NCBI GenBank assembly: GCA_030068145.1
Contig: JAPJBO010000132.1
Span: 124,001 to 188,000 of the forward strand
Length of the DNA stretch: 64,000 bases
Source of the DNA: Diplonema papillatum
Lineage: Eukaryota; Euglenozoa; Diplonemea; Diplonemida; Diplonemidae
Reading direction: 5' to 3'
Under the pieces are notes generated by a model that ran no database searches, had not been told where the DNA came from, and saw only the letters and a list, made by a program, of their open reading frames with translations. A program made the translations under genes and the position numbers. The stretch's first letter is position 1. Each line of letters starts with the position of its first letter. Below are positions 45,243 through 56,369 of the stretch, piece after piece.

Positions 45243-48200
45243 CTATGCACGCACCGCCTTCGCTCGCTTTGATTCCTTATCGAGGTCGACGAGCCGCCTG
45301 TCTTGGATGGGCTTCACCTTCGCATCTCTGGCCAAGTCGCTGAGCTTCGGCGCGCTGTGCACCGCCTTCCAGTCGGCGTCAGACCGGGAGAGTTCCGCCT
45401 TCATCAGACCGACGATGTGGTCCTTGATGGCCTTGCACTGGTCAAAATGGCAGAAAGTCATCGGAAACCGCATGGCCAGCCACCCGTAGCATTCGGTCCA
45501 ACGGAACCGCTGTTCCAGGTCGTTGAGGAGGGTCCCTGCGGGAGGGGGGTCGAAGCCCACGGGAACCGGGTCTTCCCTGTCGTGGTGCTCGAGCCAGCTT
45601 CGGAGAAGCTTCGCTCCCTCCTCGGTGCGGTCGTTCCACGGGACGAACGAGATCACGATCTTCTCTTGGATCGGGAACGAGAGCCCTTCCATCAGCTCCG
45701 CGAGGGGGAGCATCTGGCGCGTCATGTCGCACACGAAGAAGTTCTCCTCTGTTTCGACTTCTTTGATGAACAAGCTCAAGAGATCATAATACGATTTCAG
45801 ATCCTGCGGAAAGGGGGTGTAATATAGAAAGGCGTGCAGCTTGGCGAAAGAGCCCAATGCTTGGAATGGTCAGCCCCGCGTCCCGTCTATTGCTTGTCGT
45901 CTTCGGAGTACGTTTGCTTAGTTCCCCACGCTTCCGACGGTTTGCTTGATTGCCCAACAACGGTTGTTCTCAAAGATAGATTGTCGTTGTCGGCAACTCA
46001 CGGTATCGCAGCTTCACGCTCGGGCGGTGAGGCATGTTGGGCAGAATCACACCAGGTCCTGGTACTAAAGAGTGGTCATTTGGATTTACTTCGCTGCGCG
46101 AACAGCGCTTTCCTTGAATCTCGGCTTAGCGATGTGATCGTTTTGTTGCGGGCATACCTGGTGAAGGTTCCAGTAGACGCCGAGGATGTCAGCTGTGGGG
46201 ATGAGCCCAGCGGATTGAATCAGCTCGCCGGCGCCTTGCTCGAAGGCCTTGCGTACGTACTGAACGTCACGATTGTAAAGGGATGTGACGTATCCGCAGT
46301 CAGCAAACGCGCAACTCGCACGGCCAGCGCGACCACCGATCTGCAGTGGTGGTGGGTTTAAAGTGGCGGTGACCGACTGAGGTTCCCGGACTGAGAAGGG
46401 GATGATGTGAACAGAGAACACGACGGTGATATGTCGAAGAAGACTTTCCACGTGTGATGCTACCCGGCGTACAGTATCAGCACAGTGATACTACGGGTGT
46501 GCGCATCTGTGCACAGACCATTACACACTGGACGCGATGTCCTGACAACCTGCTCCCCCTGACAAGCCGTTCTAACAACCTGCTCCCCCTGACCTGGTCC
46601 GGTAGGCCCATTTTGAGGTGTCCCGTCGATTTGCAAAATTGGCATACCTGCAAGACTTGCGCGTGGGTCAAATTCTTCATTTGTCCACCAGTGAACTTGG
46701 ACACGGTTGAGAAAATGATCCTGTGAAGAAGTGTATGTGAATGGGTACTGTTGGTGTGGTCTCAACACTGGTGTCACTTGTGCGTGTGGTCCTTTTTAAG
46801 ATGCATTGTGTCTGGCGCTCTCTCTCCCTTAGGGTTGCCGCCCGAGGGAACTGGCTGTGAGCCGGTCTCTCCGGACTGCACCAGGAGAGAACTTCGCGGC
46901 GGATCACAAAGCACCCGCCCTGCACGAGGCACGCGCCCAAGACCCGTGCACGGCTACCGTAGCACCCTCCATGTTTGCACCTTCCTCGGATGCTACGGTC
47001 GGGAAGGGGCTTCAATGTAGTTGGGAAAACACGTTCCTCTTCCCCGCGTTCTGCGTGTGGGGTTACCACCGGGTAACTGCCGCAGCAGCCGCAGATACGT
47101 CCTTCGCCCTTGGCTCACTTTCGGGAGGTGTCGCTGCTCACCTACCAGTGTTCCTGGTTGTTGCCTTAACGCTGGTGTCACTTGTGCACCCTGCAGGATT
47201 CTCCTAGTTGCTGAAGGAATTGGCAGCTAGCTTCTGACAGTGCAGTCTGTCTTGGCTTGGGTCTTCAAGACTTCTTTGAGTCATCCAAATCAGTCTTCGA
47301 AGACCCGCCCTAACTCACCCGAATTCTCCTGTTGTAAGTTCGGGTGGTGTGCTCATCCTGCCATGCGCTTTGCTGGTTGTCCTGTCATCGTGTTCTCGTC
47401 GGCATCGCTGTCGCGCTGACGGTACGAGACAAAAAATGTGCCTTCGCTCGTTCGCTATCCTTTCAAAGACTGTTGCCTTGACGCATCCACACTCTCTTCA
47501 GGTTGTTCTTCTTCTTTTTCACCTGGTATGTCTTGAGTTAGGGATCTCCATGCGAAGCACGGACATGTAAACTGTGACAGTGACATGGTCTTCAGTTTGG
47601 TGTTGGTTCGCTCATGGCGGAGGCTTACACTTTTGGAACACATTGCAATGTCTCGAAAAAAGAGAAAAAGAAAGAGAGAGAGAGAGAGAGAGAGTTTGAA
47701 TAGAGCATCTATTTGGTATCGGAAAGTAGGTGCGAGATCAGGCAAACCTTGTGCGCTAGCTTCGTTTAACCGTGAATCTAATAATCAGGGCTTACCCCAC
47801 ATTCTCGCTTTCATTTTATTTCCATTCTCCTCCTAATCATACACTACCCTCCGGGAAAAATGCCGGTACACACGGGTAGCACGCGCCGCCGGGCCGCACG
47901 GACCAGCCGTCGGCTGATGGATCCTGACTGGACGGCGGCTGAGGAAGCTGCCGACAAGGCCACCCGGGAGTGGCGGGTATGGAACCCTTGCGAGCCCGGG
48001 GAGTCGGCGGCCCCCCGTTCGCCGGCGGGAAAGGGGGAGAAAGCCGGTCGGAGCTGAAGACCGGCATGGAACGGTCGTCTGGGGACTGGTCCCCCCTGGC
48101 CGACTGCAGACTTGAAGGACCTGGCGGGAGTACGACGGAGGCTCTACTCCCGCCTCCGGCTGGCAACGCCGCACAACGCGAAGACCCGGGAAGCGCTTCC

Positions 48201-51011
48201 ACGAATGCACCCGGGCACTCGGAATTAGCTCATCCTACCCTTTGCGACAGCCGTTTCCCGACACGACAGAAACAACCCTTGCCCGACGCCGGCTTCTCGC
48301 CTCGGCAGGTCAGGGGGTTGAAGTCGCGAAGGTCCAGGTTGCTCAGGGGGAGGAGGCTTTTCCTCCGGCTCCACCCCCATTTCTACGACCCTCCTACCGC
48401 AGTTCCTCTCGGGTACCTCCCACCAGAAACGAGAGGTCTCATTCCGGGCATCGGTGCCCCGAGATCTGCGAGGCCGCTAGACGTCACGGCAGTGCCGCCG
48501 ATCGATCTCCGCAAGCTCCGGAGCCTCGCCGGCCCCGGGGCCCGCTTGCACGGCTTGCTTGACCTCCTAACGGACGGGCACTCCTTCCGACGGAAGTTGT
48601 TGGGCACTCCTCTCGTGCCGGGTCGGAAGAGCGACGCGTTTGCCCGCCATGCGCAGACGCTGGAAAGCGTTGGGTTTGTGGAGCGCGTCCCCCGTTCGGA
48701 GCCGCTGAAGTGCGTCCTTCCGGCTTTTGCTGTTGAAAAGGGCGAACAGCACTCGCGGGCCATCGTTGACGGCCGCCCGCTGAACGAGCTGATGGAGCCC
48801 CCGCCGAAGTTCAGCCTCTTGCGTGTCGACGAGGTCATCGCCAAGATGATGTCGAAGTCGTACGCAGTCGTCGTTGACCTGAAGTCCTACTTCTTCCAGT
48901 TCCCAGTAGGACGGTCGACGTCAGCTTTCTTCGGGCTCCGCACAAGGAAGCTCGACGGGGGCGTGGCTCTGTATAGGTGGCGCCGGCTGACGATGGGCTG
49001 GTCTTTCTCGCCCGTGATTGCGCAGGACTCGGCGCTTGTCATCACGGAGCCTGCCGGGGACGATAAGATAGTCTGGTACGACGACTGGGCCCTCGTTGAA
49101 GACTGTCCGGATGCGCTTCGCGCCGTGCGCGACCGAGTTTTGCGGCGTGCCCGCAAGGTGCGCATGACAGTCAACGACGAGAAGTCCGTCCTCGAGCCCA
49201 GCTCGAAACCAGTCGTCCTCGGGGTAGAATTCGACCTCGCGGCGAAGACGTACAGGCTGAAACAGGAGTGGGCGAGAAAAGCGCACCTGCTGTTTTGCTC
49301 AGCTGAGTCGGCACAGATGACCGTGCGCGGGATCTGGAAGGTCGTCGGGACCGCCATCTGGGCGCGGACGGTGTGGGGCACGCCGCTTTGCAGAGTGAGC
49401 CCGGTGCTTGCGTGGATGGGGACACTGGCGCATCAGGTCCTAACAGGCACCCTGGGCTGGGAGTCGCTGGTTCGAGTGAGCGACGACGTCCTTCCTTTCC
49501 TTGCTGGGGTGAGGCGGCGTCTGTCGGGGGTCTGTCCGCGCAGCACCATTGTATTGTGAGCACGCCCGAGGGCGCTGTTTATCTGTTTTGAGCTACCCGG
49601 AGGCAGCCGGATGTCAGCTCCTTTAGTTTCACGTCCAGGGATTCTATTCCACATTCTCGCTTTCATTTCACCAACCCTGTGACAATTATCATCTTCACCG
49701 TTTCTGCCAACGCGACCTTTTCCGAGAGAGACAGAGAGAGAGAGAGAGAGAGTTAGTCACGCCTTAGCAGGGCCTCTCCCCACCCACCTGTATGTGTTCT
49801 CGTGGTCACCGCTACCGCGTTGACCTTTCCCGAGAGAGAGAGAGAGAGAGAGAGCACCTGCGAATGTTCAAGTTGAGACCGAAGGCGATGGCGTCTGTGG
49901 CCACGAGCACCGCGTTCTCGCCGTCTCCGACCTTGTTGAATTGCGTGGTCTGCGCCTCCCGCACCTCGTGGGGCAACGCGCCGTACACGATGTTGACCTT
50001 CATGCCCGGGCGTGCCTCTTCTATCTGCGACTTGATGCTGAACACCTGCTTCCGCGAGAAGCACACAACGCAGTCGCCCCGCTCCACCTTCCTCAGATCG
50101 CCGCCGATGGGCTCCGTGATCTTGAGCGGCACGAGCCGTTCATGCCACAGCACCTTCAGCGCGTCCTCTTCCCCCGTGCTGCGAAGCAGCTTTTTGATCA
50201 CCGGTATCGCCCTCGGCTCTCCGCACAGGTGGATCTCCCGGGCAGGCAATCCGAGCAAAGCCCGAGTCCACGCCCAGCCTCGCTCCTTGTCGCCGATCAT
50301 CTGGATCTCGTCGATCACGCCGACGTCGATGGATTCGTCCAACGGGCACATCTCCACCGTGCAGCTGATGAACTCTCCGCTGCCGTTGAAGATGACCTCG
50401 TCTCCGATGACCAGTTCGCACGGGACGCCGGCGCTGTTCACCTTTTCGCAGACCTGCGCCGCGAGCAGCTTCAGCGGGGCGCAGTACACTCCGGACCGAG
50501 CCTTCATCATCCGCTCGAGGGAATCATGGGTTTTCCCGCTGTTCGTCGGCCCGGCGTGGAAGTAGAAGCGGCGGCGCATGTACCGCGCCTTGGGGTACCA
50601 CTCCCATGGGCGGTGCATGTCGCTGTAGCGGGGGGCTTCGTGGCGGTAGAACCAGTCCGCGAAGATTCGGTAGAACTCTTCGAGCAGTGCGTCGGTCGAG
50701 GTTTCGGAAAGGCTGCGGAAGTGGTCGACTTCCTTCTCGGTGAAGATGTGGGTGTCGAAAAAGTACTCGACTTTGTTCACGACGATGTCGTCTTGCGACT
50801 CGCAGATCAGCGCCTTGATCTCCGCCCGCACACTGCTTGACCTTGTCGCCAGGGTCCGCAGCTCCGTCAGAACCGTGTCCCGCTGCTGGCTGGCGCCCGC
50901 GAACTTGCTCTCGACGCCTCCTCCGAGTCTGTTCCTTACATGCCCGACTTGATACCCTCTGCGCGACTGCACCAGCCGCGCCACCACGCGCGGCACTGCT
51001 CGGATTAGCAT
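45243..51011 (-). CDS. SUV3: Mitochondrial ATP-dependent RNA helicase SUV3 (four exons)
   Basis: I join 51011-49858, 46720-46648, 46340-46158 and 45803-45243. All splice sites are GT-AG and in phase, and the product is 656 residues, within the usual SUV3 range. The basic, Arg-rich start (MLIRAVPRVVARLVQSRRGY) fits a mitochondrial presequence. Motifs are GPTNSGKT (Walker A, 154-161), VIDEIQM (232-238), HLCGEPRAIPVI, and ATDAIAFGLNLNIR (about 371-384). Exon 2 gives RIIFSTVSKFTGG, exon 3 starts IGGRAGR (410-416), and exon 4 carries the SUV3 C-terminal region (NFFVCDM, LMEGLSF, then ECYGWLAMRFP). SUV3 unwinds RNA in the mitochondrial degradosome. Intron 1 contains a retroelement, the promoter and exon-1 start are tandemly amplified upstream, and a decayed last exon lies downstream. 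Confidence 0.9.
47797..49668 (+). mobile_element. Reverse-transcriptase element in SUV3 intron 1
   Basis: One long open frame on the plus strand (47970-49559) carries a reverse-transcriptase domain: FSLLRVDEVI, VVVDLKSYFFQFPVG, LTMGWSFSPVIAQ, then a W-Y-D-D active-site strand and VVLGVEFD. This layout resembles DIRS/VIPER-type or LTR-related retroelements more than LINEs, but the family is uncertain. A 19-20 base direct repeat (ccacattctcgctttcattt) lies at 47797-47816 and 49649-49668 and may be terminal repeats or a target duplication. I see no gag-like, integrase or recombinase gene here, so it looks incomplete. It is oriented opposite to SUV3. The matching end repeats suggest no great age. 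Confidence 0.65.
49726..49853 (+). repeat. Two (GA)n tracts near the SUV3 donor
   Basis: GA runs at 49727-49752 and 49832-49853. A neighbouring sequence, accgctaccgcgttgacctt and the following tcccgagag, is nearly the reverse complement of 23205-23230, inside the foldback-like element. Confidence 0.7.
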
Positions 51012-51648
51012 TCGCTTTTCTCTCCTTTTTGTTTGTCTACCTGTTGCCTTTTCGCTTTTGTAGAAACCTAGCGGTTTGGGCGCACTTCGATCAGTATCGC
51101 TCTCGGCTACTCTGAATAAAGGGTGTCGCGCATGTTTTGGCTCTTTGTCGGAAGTTCGAATTTGCGTGCTTCGTCGCGGGGTGTGTCTACCGGGTGACTG
51201 CTTGCCTTGTCGCCAGGGTCCGCAGCTCCGTCAGAACCGTGTCCCGCTGCTGGCTGGCGCCCGCGAACTTGCTCTCGACGCCTCCTCCGAGTCTGTTCCT
51301 TACATGCCCGACTTGATACCCTCTGCGCGACTGCACCAGCCGCGCCACCACGCGCGGCACTGCTCGGATTAGCATTCGCTTTTCTCTTCCTTTTCTCTTC
51401 CTTTTTTTTTTTTTTTTTTTTTCCCGACGACAACTAGTGCCAGACTAGCCTACCCGAAGGCAGTTGATTTCTTTAGGCGAGGTTTCTCTACCGGCGGAAG
51501 TTGTTTGGGTTAGCGTTTTTTTTTTTTTTTTTTTTCTCCTTCCGTTGATATCGTTAGTCATTCACTCTCCCTTTTCCCTACCGCTCCGATCCCTTCTCTT
51601 TCCACTTCTTCCTCTTCCGTTGCCCCCCACACAAGACGCAGTGCTGAT

Positions 51649-54600
51649 CTACTCGAGATATCTCAAAACTAGCGAGGACCACCGTGCCGCTAACGGGTCG
51701 TCGCACAGGACCTTCACGCGTTTCGCCACGTGCCGGATCGTGTCTCTTCGTTTCTTTGCAAAGTCCGCGAGCAGTCCCTTCAGTTGTGGCGGGTCGGTGG
51801 GGTATGCGTGACGGATGTCGGACACTTCGTTGTGCGTCGCATCATCTGCGAGCAGGACGTGTTGCGCGTTGGCCAGCGCCGCGCACCGCTTGCAGGCGAT
51901 CCGGGTGGCTCGCGGCATCACCGCTCGCCGGATAATCGCTTGCAAGAGGTCCACGGCGCCGGGCAGTGCTTCGAGGGAGCGGAGCGTACTCCCCTTCGTT
52001 GTCTCCGCCGACGCAAGTTCCCGTATGCTCCTCGTCGCCGTCTTTGTCCGGCTGTACTGCCACACGCGCTTCACGTACCGAAAGGGGCTCTCCAGCTGCG
52101 GGAAGTCCTCTGCGGCGTAACAGCAAACAGCTCCTACCCCGTTCTTCCGATACAGGAGCTCAACGTCCAGAACCGGAAGTCTCTCCTGGAGGGCCCGCGT
52201 CGCCGCCTCATCTGCGCCGTTGATGTCGGTGTTGTCGGCGTGTCCCTTACCCCATCGGAGGCACTGCACATACTCGCCGACCACGCCTGCCACGGGGTCA
52301 CCGGGCTCCTTTCGGCGGATTCGCAGGATGGCCGCTTCGCTGTCGCTGTACCACGAAACCCTCTCGGGGGCGACATCCCACCGTCTCAGCACGGTTGCCA
52401 ACAGCATCATTGCCGCCAGTTCGGTCTCCGTGCTCGAGGTCACGGTTCCGCTTAGCAGGCAGCCGAAGGACATCGTTCCGAAATTGACTCCGGCGGACCC
52501 GCGCGATTCGTCCTCGAGAAAACCCCCATCGCTCGCCACCACAACATCATGCGTCAACAAGAATTCCCGGCCCAGCATCACGTCGATCTGCGAGAGTATG
52601 TCCTCTCCCACGGCTGTTTGTCGGGGGGGCCTTCGACGGAAGCCTGCTACAGGGAGGGCGTCCCTTTCTTCGTTGGGTCGGTGAGCCAGGTACGCCCGCG
52701 TTCGTTGAAGTGCCGCGTAATGTTCCACGTTCGGGCACGCGAAGCCGTCCTTGCACCATGCAAATTCCTTAATCCCTCTACTGTGGCGATGCTTCGGGAA
52801 GAGACTTGCGTGAGAAGCTACCAGCTTGGGTGCTCTTGGGTCGAAGCAGGAGGATAGGCAGTGCATGGACAGGGTGGGCAGTACGTGGCTGCGGAAGAAG
52901 GCACACTTACGTCTTGTCGAGCGGTAGACGTGGGAGTTGGTGAAGTCTACCAGGCGTGCCAGCCTTTCCAAGTTCTTCGCGTCATTCTCGCACCCACTCG
53001 TTCGTCTGTCCGCGTGCAGGCAGGCACCCAGCAGTTTTGCGCGGTTCACGGTCTCGCGGTGAGGTTCAGTGCTCCACACGAAGGGAGTCTTCGCCACTAC
53101 AAGGATCTTGTCTTCAGCCAGCTCCAACCCTTTCGACGCCGACCACGATTGGAGCGCCCCAAAAGTAGCTGGGAGGCGTGACCTTGTTGTTCGGGCCACC
53201 AGATCATCGACGTACGCCCGGGTCTCTTCCCTCGGGGGGGGCTCGCAGGTGTACAGTACGAAGAGGAGTACGCTGAGGGGTGAGCCTTGGAGTACGCCTC
53301 GCCCCAAGCCGACCGGCGGGGTAAACCCGTCGTAGTGAACAATCGTCACCTCCTGGCCCTCGATTACCCTTGCTACTGTCTTCGCCCATTCGGGGCCAAG
53401 CAGCCTCTCTACTGTCTGTATCAGCCTTCCGTGCGGAATCGAGTCGAAGGCGGCCCGGACGTCTACCAGGAGCAGCAAGCGCTCGTCGTCTTCCTCAGAA
53501 CCCATCTCTGATTCCAGCCACTCCCGTGCATGGAGGACCACCTGCGCCGCCCCGCTTTGCCTACCGCATCCGAACTGGAACTCGTGCATCAGGACCAATG
53601 ACTGTACCAACGGTTTCATTTTCAGATACAATGCCGAGTGCTGCAGTTTTGCAAAGAGAGGCATTATTGCAATTGGCCGGTACCCCCTCGGATCCGACGT
53701 TCGCATCGCCTTCCCCTTCCAGAATAAGAAAATCCAAGACACTCGCTGTCGCGCCGGTACGCCCTCACGAGTCCATCTGTTGAGCTCAGCTGTCGTTGAC
53801 TCAAGAGTTCTCTCTGACATTGTTTTTAAAAACTTCGGTGAGAAGTCAGCTGTTCGAGCAGTGGACCGGATGACAGCTATCGCCGCGCTGACGTCTTCGG
53901 CCGACAACGCAATCGGTACGGCGTCGCGGGGCAGGATTATCGGTGGGTGTAGGGCGTCAGATTGGTATTTGTTCCGGAGGAACGCCGTAAAGACGGCGGG
54001 ATTCTCCAGCATCGGTGGCTGATAAGGTGATGACAGGTTTGGAGACTTGTGGTGTTGCCCGGCCGCGTCCAATTTCTTTCGGATCGACCGAATCTCTGCA
54101 TTTAGGGTCGACTTCAGTTGTGCGCCGGCGCTGCTACGGAGTATAATTCGACGATATAGGGCATCCTGCAGCCTCGCCACCTTCGTGCTTCTGGGTCGAG
54201 GGGGTGGGCGAGCACCCGTTTCATCGAGGGCGTCGAGCATCTGGGAAAAGGTCGCTTGGTCGAGGGTTTGGCGCTTTGTGGGGTACACCATGGCCGGAGG
54301 CCTCTTCAGGCTCTTGTCGAAGCGTAGGGACAGAACAGCATGGTCGCTTCCTCCGGTGAATCGAATGCTGCTCAAGCTCCATCGAGACCTTCTCGGCACG
54401 AAAGCTCTGTCCAGCGACGACGTGGCGTTCGACCTCGAAAAAGTTGTTCGCGACCGCACCAATTCCTGCAGATTCTCCCTCCGCATGCGGCGCTCCACCT
54501 GGGGCGTAGTTCGTGGGTTAAAGTCGCCGACAACCGCGAAGTCGGTCATGCAGTCCCGCGCCCGCTGCGCTATCCAGTCTCCGAGTCGGTCGGTCAGGGA

Positions 54601-55149
54601 ATCGCGTTTGTGGCAAGGGACGTACACACTCACTACCCTTAGTGTCTCGCCCGCCACCTGCAGGTCTGCGCTGCACGCACCGTAACCGGTGTAGCACTGA
54701 GATACTGTAATCAGGGATTGCTTCTTGATGAGTATCGCCGTCCGGGCCAGGGGGTGCCCGTCCGCGTAGGGGCAAGTGCCCACCACCACGACAGTCCATC
54801 CGGCACGGGTTGCGTATTCGCGGAAGATCGTGGGCTCGCGGCCAATCTCGTTCACCGCCAGGACATCGGCAGCCGGCAAGCGTGAGAAAAATCTCTCTAA
54901 ACACATCTTACAGGAGGCATTACACGACAGGAGGATCAAGTGCCTGTCGAGAGGGAGGAAACGGCGGGCTCTCAGGGGCGGAATGACTAGCGGCGGGTGC
55001 GCTTCTTGCGGTCGGAAGGAGTTGGTTGAAGCTGATATCGGGTGTGTTTGGGAGGAACTGACTGATGATTCGGGAGGTATGGAAAGGGAGGGATTGACTG
55101 ATGCGGCTGATAAGCAGTTGTTGGGGTTGCTTGTCACTGACTCGTTCAC
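51649..55149 (-). CDS. LINE ORF2: endonuclease, reverse transcriptase, RNase H
   Basis: Open for 1166 codons from a GTG six bases after the ORF1 stop. The first ATG in frame is 80 or so codons further on, so translation may rely on re-initiation or another start. The APE endonuclease occupies about 70-290: Asn100-Glu101, VVGDFN (206-211), SSLDRAF with Asp247, and SDH (268-270). RT is at about 465-720: RGYRPIAI, LLLVDVRAAFDS with Asp563, GVLQGSPLS, and AYVDD (645-649). RNase H is at about 865-990 with Asp874, Glu908 or Glu910, Asp936 and His970 (GKGHADNTD). A Cys-rich C-terminal piece (ACKRCAAL) follows. All catalytic residues that I can check are present, so the protein looks functional. Confidence 0.88.
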   Translation of the reverse strand: MNESVTSNPNNCLSAASVNPSLSIPPESSVSSSQTHPISASTNSFRPQEAHPPLVIPPLRARRFLPLDRHLILLSCNASCKMCLERFFSRLPAADVLAVNEIGREPTIFREYATRAGWTVVVVGTCPYADGHPLARTAILIKKQSLITVSQCYTGYGACSADLQVAGETLRVVSVYVPCHKRDSLTDRLGDWIAQRARDCMTDFAVVGDFNPRTTPQVERRMRRENLQELVRSRTTFSRSNATSSLDRAFVPRRSRWSLSSIRFTGGSDHAVLSLRFDKSLKRPPAMVYPTKRQTLDQATFSQMLDALDETGARPPPRPRSTKVARLQDALYRRIILRSSAGAQLKSTLNAEIRSIRKKLDAAGQHHKSPNLSSPYQPPMLENPAVFTAFLRNKYQSDALHPPIILPRDAVPIALSAEDVSAAIAVIRSTARTADFSPKFLKTMSERTLESTTAELNRWTREGVPARQRVSWIFLFWKGKAMRTSDPRGYRPIAIMPLFAKLQHSALYLKMKPLVQSLVLMHEFQFGCGRQSGAAQVVLHAREWLESEMGSEEDDERLLLLVDVRAAFDSIPHGRLIQTVERLLGPEWAKTVARVIEGQEVTIVHYDGFTPPVGLGRGVLQGSPLSVLLFVLYTCEPPPREETRAYVDDLVARTTRSRLPATFGALQSWSASKGLELAEDKILVVAKTPFVWSTEPHRETVNRAKLLGACLHADRRTSGCENDAKNLERLARLVDFTNSHVYRSTRRKCAFFRSHVLPTLSMHCLSSCFDPRAPKLVASHASLFPKHRHSRGIKEFAWCKDGFACPNVEHYAALQRTRAYLAHRPNEERDALPVAGFRRRPPRQTAVGEDILSQIDVMLGREFLLTHDVVVASDGGFLEDESRGSAGVNFGTMSFGCLLSGTVTSSTETELAAMMLLATVLRRWDVAPERVSWYSDSEAAILRIRRKEPGDPVAGVVGEYVQCLRWGKGHADNTDINGADEAATRALQERLPVLDVELLYRKNGVGAVCCYAAEDFPQLESPFRYVKRVWQYSRTKTATRSIRELASAETTKGSTLRSLEALPGAVDLLQAIIRRAVMPRATRIACKRCAALANAQHVLLADDATHNEVSDIRHAYPTDPPQLKGLLADFAKKRRDTIRHVAKRVKVLCDDPLAARWSSLVLRYLE

Positions 55150-55154
55150 CGTGG

Positions 55155-56369
55155 CTAATATGAGCCGTCCTCGGGGTCGACCCTAGGACGGGGGGTTCCC
55201 GGCGGAGATGTCTCCATCCCGCCTTCCCCCCCCCGCTCCCCGGGCTTACTCTTCGCCGGCGGGGACAATGACCCCTCGCCCTCTCGCGCCAGGCTCCGCT
55301 TCGCGCCCACCGTGTACTCCACAGCAGCCGACCTCCCGCCTCCCTTTGCTTTCTCTCCCTTGCCCATCTTTCCAGCTCCACGCCCTTTCGAAGCCGCTTT
55401 GTCGTTGCTCTTTCCATTCACTTCCAGGGGCCTGCTTTCCTGTCCCTTCCCGCCCAGGAGTCCCTCGTCGGCTTCTTCCCCCGCTGAGCTGGCCTCGCTG
55501 CGACTTGCTGCTTGGGCATACGTTCCGGGGGACTGCACGGACTCGGCTCCAGCACCCACCATCACCCCGAGCCTTCCAAAACGTATGTCCCTGCCACCGA
55601 TCTTGATCTGCAGACTTTGTAAAAGCGCCTCCTCCTCGTCGTCCAATCCCTTCACCACAAATGTCGTTGTCGTCCTCGTCAGCCCGTACGCGGGAACCAG
55701 TTCGACGTCAGCTGTCACCCCTGCGTGGTTCAGAGCCAACTGCACCTCGTAGTCCGCCAGCGTCCTGCTGAGGCCAACAACCCCGTACTCCTCCCTTTGC
55801 CGTTCCCTGTATGCCTCCCTGTCCCTTGCCGCCTGCTCTTTCGACTTCACGAACACTCCATCCCTTTTGACCGCAATGCCAGCGGCGTCCAACCTCTCAG
55901 CGAAGGCGCCAATCAGCCCCTCCGACTCCCGGTCGGCGTATACACGATACCCCGTGGCCGAGTAGCGCAGTATCGACGCCTTCATGCCGACCTTCTCCAT
56001 TGCCTCTATTAAGTCAGAAGGGGGGTTGGAAAAGGGGTCGTCTCTGGCGGTGCGCCTCTGAAAAGCTTCGAGTTCAATCCCCTGAGGGGGGGTGATGATC
56101 CACGCCGCTGGGTTGATCGAGAATCGGTGCTCCGCGGCGGCTCTCGTCAGCTGGAGCAAGTCACATTCGCCCTCCATCTCCAGCAGCTTGACTACATTAC
56201 CCTTGTAGTACCCGCCCGCACTGCGCACCTTCGACACCCGCGCAACCTGCCCGATGCTCTCCATGACCTTCTTCACTTCGCTAACCTCGCCGCACAGTGA
56301 GTAAACTTTCTCCAACGCTGCATGCAGTTCGTCGTCCCCAATTAACAGCACTTCGCCGTCGCTTGGCAT
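55155..56369 (-). CDS. LINE ORF1 protein
   Basis: 404 codons with an acidic N-terminal half and a Lys/Gly/Ser-rich, basic C-terminal third (about 280-404), suited to RNA binding. No CCHC knuckle or RRM signature is obvious to me. The paired blocks EAMEKVGMKASILRYSATGY and LNHAGVTADVELVPAYGLTR may be two related folds. The start ATG follows a 22-base A-run by two bases. The stop TAG lies six bases before the putative GTG start of ORF2, so the two frames are tightly coupled. Confidence 0.75.
   Translation of the reverse strand: MPSDGEVLLIGDDELHAALEKVYSLCGEVSEVKKVMESIGQVARVSKVRSAGGYYKGNVVKLLEMEGECDLLQLTRAAAEHRFSINPAAWIITPPQGIELEAFQRRTARDDPFSNPPSDLIEAMEKVGMKASILRYSATGYRVYADRESEGLIGAFAERLDAAGIAVKRDGVFVKSKEQAARDREAYRERQREEYGVVGLSRTLADYEVQLALNHAGVTADVELVPAYGLTRTTTTFVVKGLDDEEEALLQSLQIKIGGRDIRFGRLGVMVGAGAESVQSPGTYAQAASRSEASSAGEEADEGLLGGKGQESRPLEVNGKSNDKAASKGRGAGKMGKGEKAKGGGRSAAVEYTVGAKRSLAREGEGSLSPPAKSKPGERGGEGGMETSPPGTPRPRVDPEDGSY

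Larger units (their letters stand above)
46721..49857 (-). other. SUV3 intron 1 carrying a retroelement
   Basis: The donor is CAG|GTGCTC followed by a (CT)n tract; the acceptor is TTCACAG|G. At 3137 nt this intron is about ten times the other two (307 and 354 nt), mostly because of the element at 47797-49668. A (GA)n tract, 49832-49853, starts right next to the donor. Open frames at 46857-47207 have no known motif. Confidence 0.8.

Noticed and set aside
45804-45857. Earlier start for SUV3 exon 4
   Set aside because: No acceptor in this stretch fits both phase and polypyrimidine context as well as the one at 45804. The residues encoded also have no counterpart in SUV3 alignments that I remember.
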